Shown: in pieces, positions 7,961 to 16,248 of the stretch | Position numbering within the stretch: position 1 is the stretch's first letter | How the letters are laid out: each line of letters opens with the position of its first letter | Virus record (IMG/VR): IMGVR_UViG_3300010368_000003 | Location: 1 to 42,018 of that record | DNA length: 42,018 bases | Reading direction: 5' to 3' (one strand) | From: a virus | The notes under the pieces: generated by a model | Seen by the model: the letters and a program-made list of their open reading frames with translations, nothing else | What the model was told of the DNA's origin: nothing | Database searches by the model: none | Translations under genes and position numbers: made by a program

Positions 7961-9929
7961 AAATTTAATGTACACACCCTCTCTTCGTGCTCAAGTAATT
8001 ACCCGCCGAACATACAACCGCCCCCTCCCTGAAGGTGGCTTTGAATCTTGGGAACAAACAGTTGACCGAGTGATTGGTCACCAAGCTTGGCTGTGGTCTC
8101 GGGCAGCATATTCCACGGCAGATAAAGACCCTGAGTTTGGCACTTGGCATGAACTCCAAGAGCTACGCCAACTCATGCTGGACCGCAAGGTACTCACCTC
8201 AGGCCGTACCTTATGGCTTGGTGGTACTGAGGTTGCCAAGAAGCGAGAAGCCTCCCAGTTCAACTGCTCATTCACTCACGTTGAAACCGTGATGGACTGT
8301 GTGGATGTCCTCTGGCTTCTCTTACAGGGCTGCGGTGTAGGCTTCCGCCCCATCATCGGTCAACTCACAGGCTACCAAAAACCAATCACTGACATCCAGA
8401 TCATTCGCAGTTCGCGAACAGAGAAGGGTGGAAAGGAAACCAATGAAGAGACCTTCGTTGATGGTGTCTGGACAATCAAAGTTGGCGACTCCGCAGAAGC
8501 ATGGGCCAAGTCAATCGGTAAGCTGGTCGCTCATAAGTTTCCCGCCGATAAACTTGTACTCGATTTCTCCGAGATCCGCCCCTCAGGTGACCGCCTCGCT
8601 GGATATGGATGGATCAGTTCCGGGGATGCCTCACTCGCTGCTGCCTATGAGGCCATCCATGCCATCCTGAATCGCCGTGCTGGATCTTTACTGACTCGCA
8701 TGGACATCTTGGACTTGGTCAACTGGATGGGCACTGTGTTGTCCTCTCGCCGCTCCGCTGAGATCGCCCTGTTTGAATATGGTGAAGACGAGTGGGCTGA
8801 GTTTGCTGTGGCTAAAGATCAGTTCTGGGTGAACAACCCACAACGGGCACAGTCCAACAACTCTCTCCTGTTCAAGACCAAGCCAACCATCACTCAGCTA
8901 TCCAGCATCTTCAAGATGATGGTGGACTCAGGCGGCAGTGAGCCAGGTTTCATTAATGGGGAAGCCGCAATCAAGCGTGCCCCTTGGATGAAGGGTGTGA
9001 ACCCCTGTGCTGAGATCCTGTTGGGAAACAAGAGCTTCTGTAACTTGACCGAGGTTGATCTACACAAGTTCCACGGAGACTCCGCTGGACTTCGCCGTGC
9101 TATTCACTTGGCTGCTCGGGCTAACTACCGACAGACCTGTGTGAACCTCCGTGATGGTGTCTTGCAAGAAGCTTGGCACTTGAACAATGACTTCCTTCGA
9201 CTCTGTGGTGTGGGCCTTACGGGCATCGCAACACGCCCTGACTTGAAAGCTTACGACTATGCCGAACTTGAACGAACTGCTACTGCGGCTGCATATGCGA
9301 TGGCTGATGAACTTGGAACACCACGCCCTAAAAATGTCACAACAGTCAAGCCCTCGGGAACACTCTCGAAAATTATGGACACCACTGAAGGGGTACACAA
9401 ACCCCTCGGTAAGTATGTTCTCAATAATGTGGTGTTTAGCAAGTTTGATCTTGTGGTTCCTAAGCTTCGGGCTTCTGGCTATCGTGTATTTGACCATCCT
9501 TTCGATAAAGAAAGTGTGCTTGCTACCTTCCCGGTTGCTTGGGAGACTGTTCAGTTCGACAAAGTAAACGGTGTAGAGGTCAATCTGGAATCTGCTGTGG
9601 ACCAGCTTGAGCGTTACAAGATGCTCATGCAGACGTGGTGTCAGCAGAATGTCTCAGCGACTATCAGCTATGACGCAGGGGAAGTTCCTGCCATTGTTGA
9701 TTGGCTGCACACCAACTGGGACAACTACGTTGGTGTCTCCTTCCTGTTCCGCAATGACCCCACAAAGACAGCCGCCGATCTTGGCTACCCATACCTCCCA
9801 CAAGAGGTGGTAACCAAGGCTGTCTATGACGAGTACCTCTCCCGCATTGTTGACTTCATTCTTGATGAGACTCTGGTCTCTGACACGTTGGACGATGACT
9901 GTGCCAGTGGTGCCTGTCCGATTCGATAA
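7941..9929 (+). CDS. nrdJ: Class II (adenosylcobalamin-dependent) ribonucleotide reductase, monomeric type
   Basis: A 662-residue enzyme that makes deoxyribonucleotides oxygen-independently using coenzyme B12. Counted from the first ATG, the catalytic residues match the Lactobacillus leichmannii enzyme in order and spacing: Cys109 and Cys367 as the redox pair (SQFNCSFT, KSFCNL), thiyl Cys356 and Glu358 in NPCAEI, and the C-terminal shuttle pair Cys654/Cys659 in CASGACPIR. This is the monomeric triphosphate-reducing form, shorter than the roughly 739 residues of the reference. The start is uncertain: ATG 7941 overlaps ThyX, ATG 7968 would give a protein nine residues shorter, and neither has a clear ribosome-binding site. 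The phage depends on cobalamin from the host. Confidence 0.95.
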   Translation: MHSFQNKNLMYTPSLRAQVITRRTYNRPLPEGGFESWEQTVDRVIGHQAWLWSRAAYSTADKDPEFGTWHELQELRQLMLDRKVLTSGRTLWLGGTEVAKKREASQFNCSFTHVETVMDCVDVLWLLLQGCGVGFRPIIGQLTGYQKPITDIQIIRSSRTEKGGKETNEETFVDGVWTIKVGDSAEAWAKSIGKLVAHKFPADKLVLDFSEIRPSGDRLAGYGWISSGDASLAAAYEAIHAILNRRAGSLLTRMDILDLVNWMGTVLSSRRSAEIALFEYGEDEWAEFAVAKDQFWVNNPQRAQSNNSLLFKTKPTITQLSSIFKMMVDSGGSEPGFINGEAAIKRAPWMKGVNPCAEILLGNKSFCNLTEVDLHKFHGDSAGLRRAIHLAARANYRQTCVNLRDGVLQEAWHLNNDFLRLCGVGLTGIATRPDLKAYDYAELERTATAAAYAMADELGTPRPKNVTTVKPSGTLSKIMDTTEGVHKPLGKYVLNNVVFSKFDLVVPKLRASGYRVFDHPFDKESVLATFPVAWETVQFDKVNGVEVNLESAVDQLERYKMLMQTWCQQNVSATISYDAGEVPAIVDWLHTNWDNYVGVSFLFRNDPTKTAADLGYPYLPQEVVTKAVYDEYLSRIVDFILDETLVSDTLDDDCASGACPIR

Positions 9930-10030
9930 ACACAAACACTGAGCTTGCACTCGGTTATTGCAGCCCTGCTTATGTGGGCCCCTCAGGTGCGAAGCCTGTC
10001 CTCATTCAATAAACACTTAAAGGAAATCTA

Positions 10031-11890
10031 ATGGCTGATGTCAAACGACTCGTATGGGATTTGGAAACAGATGGGTTGCTTGACACCGTCAGCAAGATTC
10101 ACTGCTTGGTTATCCGGGATGTCTCCACAGGGAAATCAACCCGATGGTCCGATGAGCCTTCTAAAGGCCGCAAAGGCACGGTGCTTGAGGGGCTAATGAC
10201 CCTCTGTGATGCAAACCTGAAATATGACTACCACATCGGGGGCCACAACACCATCAACTACGACCATGCCGTAGTAGAGAAGCTGTACCCCGGTAGGTTC
10301 AAGTTCGATAAGGACCGCTGCTTCGACACCCTTGTGATGGCCCGGTTGATCTGGAGCCACATCAAAGAGATTGACGTTGACTTGATGAAGAAGGGCAAGC
10401 TCCCCGGTGCCCTCTTTGGTCGCCACTCCTTGGAAGCTTGGGGTGTTCGCTTGGGTCTTCTGAAGGGTGACTTTGCCAAGAAGGAGAAGACGGATACAAC
10501 CGATGTCTGGGCTGTGTTTACACAGGAGATGTTGGATTATTGTGACCGTGATACTGAGGTAACTGCCAAGCTTCTTGCCAAGTGTATTGCCAAGGATTAC
10601 AGCCAGCAGGCCATTGATCTGGAACACAACATCCAGTGGGTGATGAGCCAGATGCAACGCAACGGTTTCTGCTTCAACGAGCAGGCTGCTGCCGAACTGC
10701 TGGTCAAGTTGATCTCCCACAGAGACCGCCTTGAGGTGACCTTAAAAGCCACCTTCGCCAACTGGACAGTGACCCTCCCAGACTTCATTCCAAAGCGCCC
10801 CAACAAGACCCTTGGCTACACCGCTGGGGTCCCTGTGCCCCGCTCAAAGGTTGTCATGTTCAACCCCCGGTCACGGGACCACATCGCCAACAGGCTCACT
10901 GCCCTCTACGGGTGGAAGCCTGAAGAGTTCACTGAAGGCGGCAAGCCAAAGGTGGATGAAGAGGTGATGAAAGATCTCCCATACCCAGAGGCACCCCTCT
11001 TAACGGAGTACCTCATGGTTTCCAAGCGCCTCGGACAGTTGTCTGAAGGAGATGCTGCGTGGATGAAGTTATCAACTAAAGGAAAAATTCATGGATCAAT
11101 CAATCCGAATGGTGCCGTCACTGGCAGAGCTACACACTCTCGCCCAAACATTTCACAAGTCCCTGCCGGGAGCAGCCCCTACGGAGAGGAGTGCCGTTCT
11201 CTCTTTACCACCCCTTCGGGCTGGACGCTTGTGGGTGCAGATGCCTCTGGACTTGAACTCCGATGTCTCGCCCACTTCATGGCCCGTTGGGACGAAGGGG
11301 CATACGGGGATGCTCTCTTAACTGGTGACATCCACTCGGTGAACCAGAAGGCTGCTGGCCTGCCCACCCGCAACAATGCCAAGACATTCATCTACGGATT
11401 CCTCTATGGAGCCGGGGATGCAAAGATTGGACAGATCGTTGGGGGTGATGCAATGACAGGCAGGAAGCTCAAAGTAAAGTTCCTTAAGGGACTCCCTGCC
11501 TTGAAGTTCCTGAAGGATGCCGTCCAACTCAAGGCCAAGAAAGATGGCTGTCTCCGGGGCATTGATGGTCGTATGGTCCACATCAGATCCCCCCATGCTG
11601 CACTAAACACTCTCCTGCAATCCGCAGGGGCTCTAGTGTGCAAGCAATGGGTTGTCCTTGTGGAGCGTGAACTTCAATCCAGACTCCTCAAACATGGCTG
11701 GGATGGTGACTATGCACTCTGTGCTTGGTCCCATGATGAAGTCCAGATTGCCTGCCGTACCCAAGAGATTGCAGACATTGTCAAAGAGGTCTGTACATCA
11801 ACCGTTACCCAAGTTGGGGACATCTTTAACTTCCGCTGCCGCCTTAATGGTGAAGCTAAACAAGGAGCCACATGGTCCCAGACCCACTAG
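10031..11890 (+). CDS. Family A DNA polymerase with 3'-5' exonuclease (T7 gp5 type)
   Basis: A 619-residue replicative polymerase starting at an ATG behind AAAGGAAAT. The N-terminal exonuclease domain has Asp10/Glu12 (WDLETDG), GHNTINYDH and the DYCDRDTEVT segment. The polymerase domain has motif A GADASGLELR with Asp404, motif B RNNAKTFIYGFLYGAG, and motif C SHDEVQ with Asp569 and Glu570. The spacing between the catalytic aspartates (165) is a little shorter than in T7 (179), and the total is shorter than the 704 residues of T7 gp5. In T7 the enzyme uses host thioredoxin for processivity; I cannot verify a thioredoxin-binding loop here. It overlaps the next small gene by 19 bases. Confidence 0.97.
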   Translation: MADVKRLVWDLETDGLLDTVSKIHCLVIRDVSTGKSTRWSDEPSKGRKGTVLEGLMTLCDANLKYDYHIGGHNTINYDHAVVEKLYPGRFKFDKDRCFDTLVMARLIWSHIKEIDVDLMKKGKLPGALFGRHSLEAWGVRLGLLKGDFAKKEKTDTTDVWAVFTQEMLDYCDRDTEVTAKLLAKCIAKDYSQQAIDLEHNIQWVMSQMQRNGFCFNEQAAAELLVKLISHRDRLEVTLKATFANWTVTLPDFIPKRPNKTLGYTAGVPVPRSKVVMFNPRSRDHIANRLTALYGWKPEEFTEGGKPKVDEEVMKDLPYPEAPLLTEYLMVSKRLGQLSEGDAAWMKLSTKGKIHGSINPNGAVTGRATHSRPNISQVPAGSSPYGEECRSLFTTPSGWTLVGADASGLELRCLAHFMARWDEGAYGDALLTGDIHSVNQKAAGLPTRNNAKTFIYGFLYGAGDAKIGQIVGGDAMTGRKLKVKFLKGLPALKFLKDAVQLKAKKDGCLRGIDGRMVHIRSPHAALNTLLQSAGALVCKQWVVLVERELQSRLLKHGWDGDYALCAWSHDEVQIACRTQEIADIVKEVCTSTVTQVGDIFNFRCRLNGEAKQGATWSQTH

Positions 11891-12087
11891 TTAACGCCCT
11901 CCTGAGAATCTATGAGAAACCCAAGGCTCTTCAGTCTTGCTTCTGTCGAGAGAACTCTCATTGGATTGGCAGGCTGGCCTCACTTGGCCTCATCACAACC
12001 GCACTGGATGGCTTCTTCGGGAACCACTGGAGGGTAACTCTAACGGGACTTAGGTTCCTTGATATGCATGAAGGAGAAGAGCCATGA
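11872..12087 (+). CDS. Small hypothetical protein, 71 aa
   Basis: A 71-residue protein whose ATG sits inside the end of the DNA polymerase gene behind a strong AAGGAG ribosome-binding site. The sequence (HWIGRLASLGLITTALDGFFGNHWRVTLTGLRFLDMHEG) reads like a small winged-helix fold: a helix, a turn and two hydrophobic strands. Such compact proteins occur in T7-like replication operons. DNA binding is possible but no motif proves it. It overlaps the following gene in ATGA. Confidence 0.7.
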   Translation: MVPDPLVNALLRIYEKPKALQSCFCRENSHWIGRLASLGLITTALDGFFGNHWRVTLTGLRFLDMHEGEEP

Positions 12088-12839
12088 CTAAAGATGAAGC
12101 ACTGAAGCTGGCGCTTGAGGCGCTGGAAAAGATTGCATTTGCAGGAATGGCTGCACCACCTGAAATGTCGGAAGATGGCAGAACAAAATGGCACGCGCAG
12201 GAGGCTTTTAACTTTATTGGTATCGCGGCATGGGCACTAGATTCGGTCAAAGAGGCGCAACCAGATCGTATTCCTGACGCCGGGAAAACGATAAGTGTAG
12301 AGTCTGAGAAGCGCGAGTGGACACCTGAAGACATGGCGTATCGTCCCGGTGGACTAGCGCAACCAGAGCAGGAGACGGACTGGGAAGGAATAGCAGCAGA
12401 TCAAGCACTGACGATTGCGTTGATGAAGTCTGAGTCATTCAAACCAGACTGGGACGAGAAAGCGGTGTTAGTTAAGGAGATGCAGCGCATGGCTAAAGAG
12501 CTTCAAGATAGTTTCAAGATGGGCTATGACGCTGGTGTACTGGAAACGCATCTAGATCAAGCCAAAGAACGTAACTTCTGCCCACGTTGCGGTAAGCGGC
12601 TTATGAGCGCACTTGGCCCTGTAAATATTCACACTTGCTGCCCACCGAGCGTACCAACAGGCTGGGACAACGGACTCTGCCAAGACTACGACAAGAAATT
12701 GGGTGCATGGTTTAGTGAAAAGCCAAATGCGAAAGAAGAACTGCGAGTGGACATGGCGTACCGTCCGGGTGGATTGTCACAGTCTGCAATAAACATTGAA
12801 GCCAAACTTAAGGAGAAGAATGACAACAGCCCTCATTGA
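12084..12839 (+). CDS. Hypothetical protein with Cys-rich zinc-ribbon-like segment and internal repeat
   Basis: A 251-residue protein starting at an ATGA overlap behind AAGGAG. Its N-terminus (MTKDEALKLALEALE...WALDSVKEA) is a short helical module seen in many phage and prophage hypotheticals. The centre has a CPRCGKR...CC zinc-ribbon-like stretch near residues 168-190. The motif DMAYRPGGL followed by a Gln occurs twice, near residues 83 and 226, and the underlying DNA is also repeated (around 12313 and 12741). Codon use is richer in GCG and CGC-type codons than the neighbouring phage genes. This suggests a recently acquired accessory gene inserted between polymerase and exonuclease. Function unknown. 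Confidence 0.8.
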   Translation: MTKDEALKLALEALEKIAFAGMAAPPEMSEDGRTKWHAQEAFNFIGIAAWALDSVKEAQPDRIPDAGKTISVESEKREWTPEDMAYRPGGLAQPEQETDWEGIAADQALTIALMKSESFKPDWDEKAVLVKEMQRMAKELQDSFKMGYDAGVLETHLDQAKERNFCPRCGKRLMSALGPVNIHTCCPPSVPTGWDNGLCQDYDKKLGAWFSEKPNAKEELRVDMAYRPGGLSQSAINIEAKLKEKNDNSPH

Positions 12840-13599
12840 CGCTGACGTACTGGCCTACCAAGCAGCAGCCGCAGGAGAGAAACCTGTGAACTGGGGAGAG
12901 GGTCTCTGGACTCTTCACTCCTTTGAAGAGGAAGTCCTTGCAACCTTTGAAGACAAGCTGGCAACCCTGCTTGCATCTACAGAGGCCACCGACTACATCC
13001 TTGCATTCACCTCACCGAACAACTTTAGATACTCCGTGCTGCCAACTTACAAGGGAAACCGTGCAGACAAGCGGAAGCCCATGCTCCTTAACTGGATCAA
13101 GGAACACGCAATGGGAGTTCACCCGAGCTATCTTAAAGAGGGCCTTGAGGGGGACGATTGCCTTGGCATTCTCTCCACCTGTGGTCGCTATAAGAATCCC
13201 ATCATCTGCTCCATCGACAAAGACTTCAAGACCATCCCAGGAAAGTTCTACGACTTCGGTAAGGATGTCACTTACGACATCTCCGAGACTGAAGCTGACT
13301 GGTGGCATATGTACCAAACACTCGTAGGAGATGCCACTGATGGATACAAAGGATGTCCCGGAGTGGGTGATGTGGGCGCAAGGAAGATCCTCGATGGAGA
13401 AGGACCAATGTGGCCCAAGGTGGTGGCTGCTTTTACAAAGGCAAAGCTTGGAACAGAAGCCGCTATCCAACAAGCAAGAGTTGCACGAATCTGCCGAGCA
13501 ACCGACTATGACTTTAACAAGAAAGAAGTAATCTTATGGAATCCTACGGAGTACCCACAGGGTGTGTCCCTCGCCCCCTCTCTAAAGCTGACACAGTAA
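12820..13599 (+). CDS. 5'-3' exonuclease (T7 gp6 type)
   Basis: A 259-residue exonuclease of the FEN/gp6 family that removes RNA primers and helps degrade host DNA and process recombination intermediates. Metal-binding acidic clusters appear as LIDADVLAY, LEGDDCLGIL and CSIDKDFK, followed by the helix-hairpin-helix-like GCPGVGDVGARKIL DNA-binding turn. The frame is open from 12796, but I chose ATG 12820 because it follows AAGGAGAAG and puts the conserved strand right at the N-terminus. The start overlaps the accessory gene upstream by 20 bases. Slightly shorter than the 300 residues of T7 gp6. Confidence 0.92.
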   Translation: MTTALIDADVLAYQAAAAGEKPVNWGEGLWTLHSFEEEVLATFEDKLATLLASTEATDYILAFTSPNNFRYSVLPTYKGNRADKRKPMLLNWIKEHAMGVHPSYLKEGLEGDDCLGILSTCGRYKNPIICSIDKDFKTIPGKFYDFGKDVTYDISETEADWWHMYQTLVGDATDGYKGCPGVGDVGARKILDGEGPMWPKVVAAFTKAKLGTEAAIQQARVARICRATDYDFNKKEVILWNPTEYPQGVSLAPSLKLTQ

Positions 13600-13859
13600 A
13601 GATTGTGATCCGCCCCTCGCTTGAGGAAACCCTTAAAGATAAGTTAAGTCCCCTCCGAACACAGGTCTCAGGGGACCACTACCGATACCACGCGATTCAA
13701 CCTATTGAGTACATCCATGCCAATGGCATCCCCTTCGCAGAGGGGAACATCATCAAGTATGTAACTCGGTGGAGAGACAAGGGTGGTATCAAAGACCTCG
13801 AGAAGGCACGGCATTACATTGATCTTCTGATTTCTTTGGAGACAAAGAAAAATGTATGA
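13536..13859 (+). CDS. DUF3310 protein (possible nucleotide kinase-like)
   Basis: A 107-residue protein with the DUF3310 signature in its C-terminal half: VSGDHYRYHAIQPIEYI, then GNIIKYVTRW and GIKDLEKARHYIDLLI. The family is frequent in phages. In T7 the same domain is part of gp1.7, a nucleotide kinase acting on dGMP and dTMP. Whether this small stand-alone domain has that activity is unknown. The ATG lies 64 bases inside the exonuclease gene, which is a long overlap. A later start is possible, but it would not affect the domain. The end overlaps the next gene by 8 bases. Confidence 0.85.
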   Translation: MESYGVPTGCVPRPLSKADTVKIVIRPSLEETLKDKLSPLRTQVSGDHYRYHAIQPIEYIHANGIPFAEGNIIKYVTRWRDKGGIKDLEKARHYIDLLISLETKKNV

Positions 13860-14052
13860 GATGTCTAAAGAAACCTTCTCCTTTGTTACAAAGGAGGTCT
13901 CCACTGTTCACTCCGTGTGTGACCGAGCAATGATTCCCCGTGAGGTAGAGGGTGAGCTTCTCTCAATGGCCCAACGGGTCCATGTTTTGGAACGCTGCTA
14001 CCGGGAAATGGTAATGAGATTGGGTAAAGATTACCCTGAAGAATGCCACTAA
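13852..14052 (+). CDS. Small hypothetical protein, 66 aa
   Basis: A 66-residue protein with no recognised family, last gene of the DNA-metabolism cluster. It overlaps the DUF3310 gene by 8 bases. ATG 13861 (Met4) is an equally good start. The C-terminal half (VEGELLSMAQRVHVLERCYREMVMRLGKDYPEE) looks like one long amphipathic helix that could make a coiled coil. The coding DNA holds a perfect inverted repeat, CTCCTTTG/CAAAGGAG with a 3-base loop, near 13876-13894. The stop is directly followed by promoter copy 2. Confidence 0.7.
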   Translation: MYEMSKETFSFVTKEVSTVHSVCDRAMIPREVEGELLSMAQRVHVLERCYREMVMRLGKDYPEECH

Positions 14053-14080
14053 TTCCGTTCCGGACACCTTAGGAGAACCT
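14051..14080 (+). promoter_or_regulatory. Phage-type promoter copy 2, in front of virion genes
   Basis: Second copy of the TCCGTTCCGGACACCT-WAGGAGA element. It lies in the 29-base gap between the last replication gene and the first virion-module gene, with the ATG two bases after the element. The AGGAGA end can serve as the ribosome-binding site of the gene at 14082. In T7 a strong class III promoter occupies the equivalent place. Confidence 0.78.
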
Positions 14081-14081
14081 A

Positions 14082-14273
14082 ATGAGTTCTATAGCCATCT
14101 CAAGAGACCTCTTGGATTACCTCCAACAGGTCTTCCCCGACAAACTCCCTGAACAGCCTCAGTTGCCAGAGCAGATTGGAATCTTAATTGGACAGCAGCG
14201 TGTGATCAAACACCTTGTTGCCCAGTTCAAGCTCCAAGACCCTCTGGCTTTCCAGGTACTTAAGAAAGAATAA
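14082..14273 (+). CDS. Small hypothetical protein, 63 aa
   Basis: A 63-residue protein, first gene after promoter copy 2, whose Shine-Dalgarno AGGAGA is part of the promoter element. The sequence (SRDLLDYLQQVFPDKLP...IGILIGQQRVIKHLVAQFKLQDP) suggests two helices joined by a Pro/Gln-rich linker. Small proteins in this slot are common in T7-like phages (near T7 genes 6.5-7), but no function can be assigned. The following gene begins 3 bases after its stop. Confidence 0.72.
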   Translation: MSSIAISRDLLDYLQQVFPDKLPEQPQLPEQIGILIGQQRVIKHLVAQFKLQDPLAFQVLKKE

Positions 14274-14275
14274 CC

Positions 14276-14479
14276 ATGTGCGGATCTTCCCCTCCACCCC
14301 CACCACCTCCGCTTCCCGCTCAGGCACCTCCTCCACCTCCAGCAGTCCTCCAAACAGCCTCTGATGTCAACAGTACATCAGCAGCACTTGGAGCCAACCG
14401 GGGACGTAGCGCCCTGCGGATTGACAAGACTCGAACAGATACTGGATCAACAGGCTCTGGCCTGAACATCCCAACTTAA
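14276..14479 (+). CDS. Proline-rich virion-associated protein (T7 gp7.3-like)
   Basis: A 67-residue protein beginning MCGSS, followed by long proline runs (residues 6-23) and a C-terminal NRGRSALRID...GSGLNIPT segment. A short protein with Cys at position 2, a proline-rich middle and a terminal RI/GLNIP motif directly upstream of the portal gene is typical of the gp7.3-like tail-assembly or host-range protein of T7-like phages. The role is inferred from that position and pattern, not from a catalytic motif. The portal gene starts 8 bases downstream. Confidence 0.65.
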   Translation: MCGSSPPPPPPPLPAQAPPPPPAVLQTASDVNSTSAALGANRGRSALRIDKTRTDTGSTGSGLNIPT

Positions 14480-14486
14480 GGAACCT

Positions 14487-16130
14487 ATGCAAGACTCTAG
14501 CCCCAAAGAAAAGGGAAATGCAGGCGCTCTGTACAAGACCCTTGAACAGGACCGTATGCCCTTCTTGATGAGGGCTATTGATGCATCGCTGTACACAATC
14601 CCAACTCTGGTCCCTCCCTTAGGCCACTCTAAAGCCACCAAGTATTACACCCCGTACCAATCCATTGGTGCCCGTGGTGTCAACAACTTGGCCTCTAAGC
14701 TGCTCCTTGCTCTCCTCCCAACGAACACCCCATGCTTCCGCTTGGACATTGATTCGACTACGCTTGAGAAGCTAGGGATGCAGCCTGAGATGAAAGCCAA
14801 TGTGGACTCCAAGCTTGCCAAGATGGAACGCTCTGTCCAACGCAAGATTGAGACTGAGGCTATCCGTGTCTCAACATTTGAATCCCTCAAGCATATGCTG
14901 GTTGCAGGGAACGCCTTACTGTATATGCCTCAAAAGGGTGGTATGCGTGTATTCCATTTGCATAACTTTGTAATCCAAAGAGATCCAATGGGACAGGTAC
15001 TGGACATCGTTGTAAAGGAAACGGTGTCTTGTGCTGTGGTGTCTGATGAGATCAAAGAGATCCTTGGTGAGAAACCAGAGCCCAAAGAAGATGAAGGCAA
15101 GCCAGATACTTCTGAAGACAAAGCTGAAGACGCAACCTACCGAACCAACACTGTTGACCTGTTCACTCATGTGAGCTGGGACGATCAGAAATGGGAAGTC
15201 TACCAAGAGGTTAAAGGGATTAAGATTCCCTCCTCCATTGGTGAGTACCCTGCCGATAAGTCCCCTTGGATTCCCATCCGAATGGCAAAGGTAGACGGTG
15301 AGAGCTATGGTCGAGGTTATGTTGAAGAGTACCTCGGTGACATCAAATCCCTTGAGGGCCTGTCTCAGGCAATCGTAGAGGGTGCAGCGGCTGCTGCCAA
15401 GATTCTCTTTCTGGTGAACCCCAATGGGACCACCTCGATGAGTGATCTAGCGTCAACCGAAAGTGGTGGCTTCTGTGAAGGTGTAGAGACCGATGTGTCT
15501 GTTCTACAACTTCAGAAGTACAACGACTTTCGAGTAGCCCTTGAAGCTGCCAAGTCTATCGAAGAGCGACTCTCCTTTGCCTTCATGTTGAACTCCTCAG
15601 TCCAGAGATCCGGTGAACGGGTAACTGCCGAAGAAATCCGATTCATGGCCCAAGAGCTAGAGTCTGGGCTGGGTGGTGTCTATTCCATCCTGTCTCAAGA
15701 GTTTCAGCTACCGCTGATCAACCGCTTGATGTTCAGGATGCAGAGGGATAAAGAGCTTCCAACGCTTCCCAAAGGGATTGTTCAACCAGTCATCGTTACA
15801 GGTATCGAAGCACTTGGTCGAGGGAATGATCTCAACAAGCTTGACACATTTATGTCAGCAGTTATGCAGATCCCCGAGGCTGTCTCTCGAGTTAACTGGA
15901 GTGACTACATGACCCGCCGAGCAACTGCTCTAGGGATTGATACAGAGGGCCTCATCAAGTCTGATGAACAGGTTCAGCAAGAACAACAACAAGCCCAACA
16001 ACAACAGATGATGCAGCAAGGACTTGCTCCTGCAATTAATGCTGCTGGTCAAATGGCTAAACAAGGAATCGCAAACAATGGCAACAGCCCCCAAGCTGCC
16101 CCAGGTCCCGAAGGACCTCCCGCAGGGTAA
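14487..16130 (+). CDS. Head-tail connector, portal protein (T7 gp8 type)
   Basis: A 547-residue portal forming the dodecameric ring through which DNA is packaged and ejected. The N-terminal part (RMPFLMRAIDASLYTIPTLVPP, then GARGVNNLASKLLLALLP) and the SFAFMLNSSVQRSGERVTAEEIRFMAQELE segment are typical of T7-type connectors. A Glu/Lys/Asp-rich insertion (about residues 195-215) interrupts the middle, and the C-terminus is Gln-rich (EQQQAQQQQMMQQG). The length is close to the 536 residues of T7 gp8. It is preceded by AAGGAACCT and overlaps a small gene at its end. Confidence 0.95.
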   Translation: MQDSSPKEKGNAGALYKTLEQDRMPFLMRAIDASLYTIPTLVPPLGHSKATKYYTPYQSIGARGVNNLASKLLLALLPTNTPCFRLDIDSTTLEKLGMQPEMKANVDSKLAKMERSVQRKIETEAIRVSTFESLKHMLVAGNALLYMPQKGGMRVFHLHNFVIQRDPMGQVLDIVVKETVSCAVVSDEIKEILGEKPEPKEDEGKPDTSEDKAEDATYRTNTVDLFTHVSWDDQKWEVYQEVKGIKIPSSIGEYPADKSPWIPIRMAKVDGESYGRGYVEEYLGDIKSLEGLSQAIVEGAAAAAKILFLVNPNGTTSMSDLASTESGGFCEGVETDVSVLQLQKYNDFRVALEAAKSIEERLSFAFMLNSSVQRSGERVTAEEIRFMAQELESGLGGVYSILSQEFQLPLINRLMFRMQRDKELPTLPKGIVQPVIVTGIEALGRGNDLNKLDTFMSAVMQIPEAVSRVNWSDYMTRRATALGIDTEGLIKSDEQVQQEQQQAQQQQMMQQGLAPAINAAGQMAKQGIANNGNSPQAAPGPEGPPAG

Positions 16131-16248
16131 CGCAACCCCCCTCATTGAATACATTGGTGAGGGTGCTGAGAAAGTTAAATTCACCATCAATCCCAAGGCA
16201 CAAAAATATGTGGTTCATACCAACGGGATGGTGAAGGAGTACCTATGA
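16078..16248 (+). CDS. Small hypothetical protein, 56 aa
   Basis: A 56-residue protein (MATAPKLPQVPKDLPQG...YIGEGAEKVKFTINPKAQKYVVHTNGMVKEYL) filling the gap between portal and scaffold. The frame opens at 16024, but the ATG at 16078 has an AAGGAA upstream and gives a sensible N-terminus. It overlaps the portal end by 53 bases and the scaffold start in ATGA. The C-terminal part looks like a small beta-rich domain. No family is recognised. A virion role is suggested only by position. Confidence 0.7.
   Translation: MATAPKLPQVPKDLPQGNATPLIEYIGEGAEKVKFTINPKAQKYVVHTNGMVKEYL

Noticed and set aside
9930-10030. Possible small gene between ribonucleotide reductase and DNA polymerase
   Set aside because: Short open stretches exist in two frames, but none has an ATG with a ribosome-binding site.
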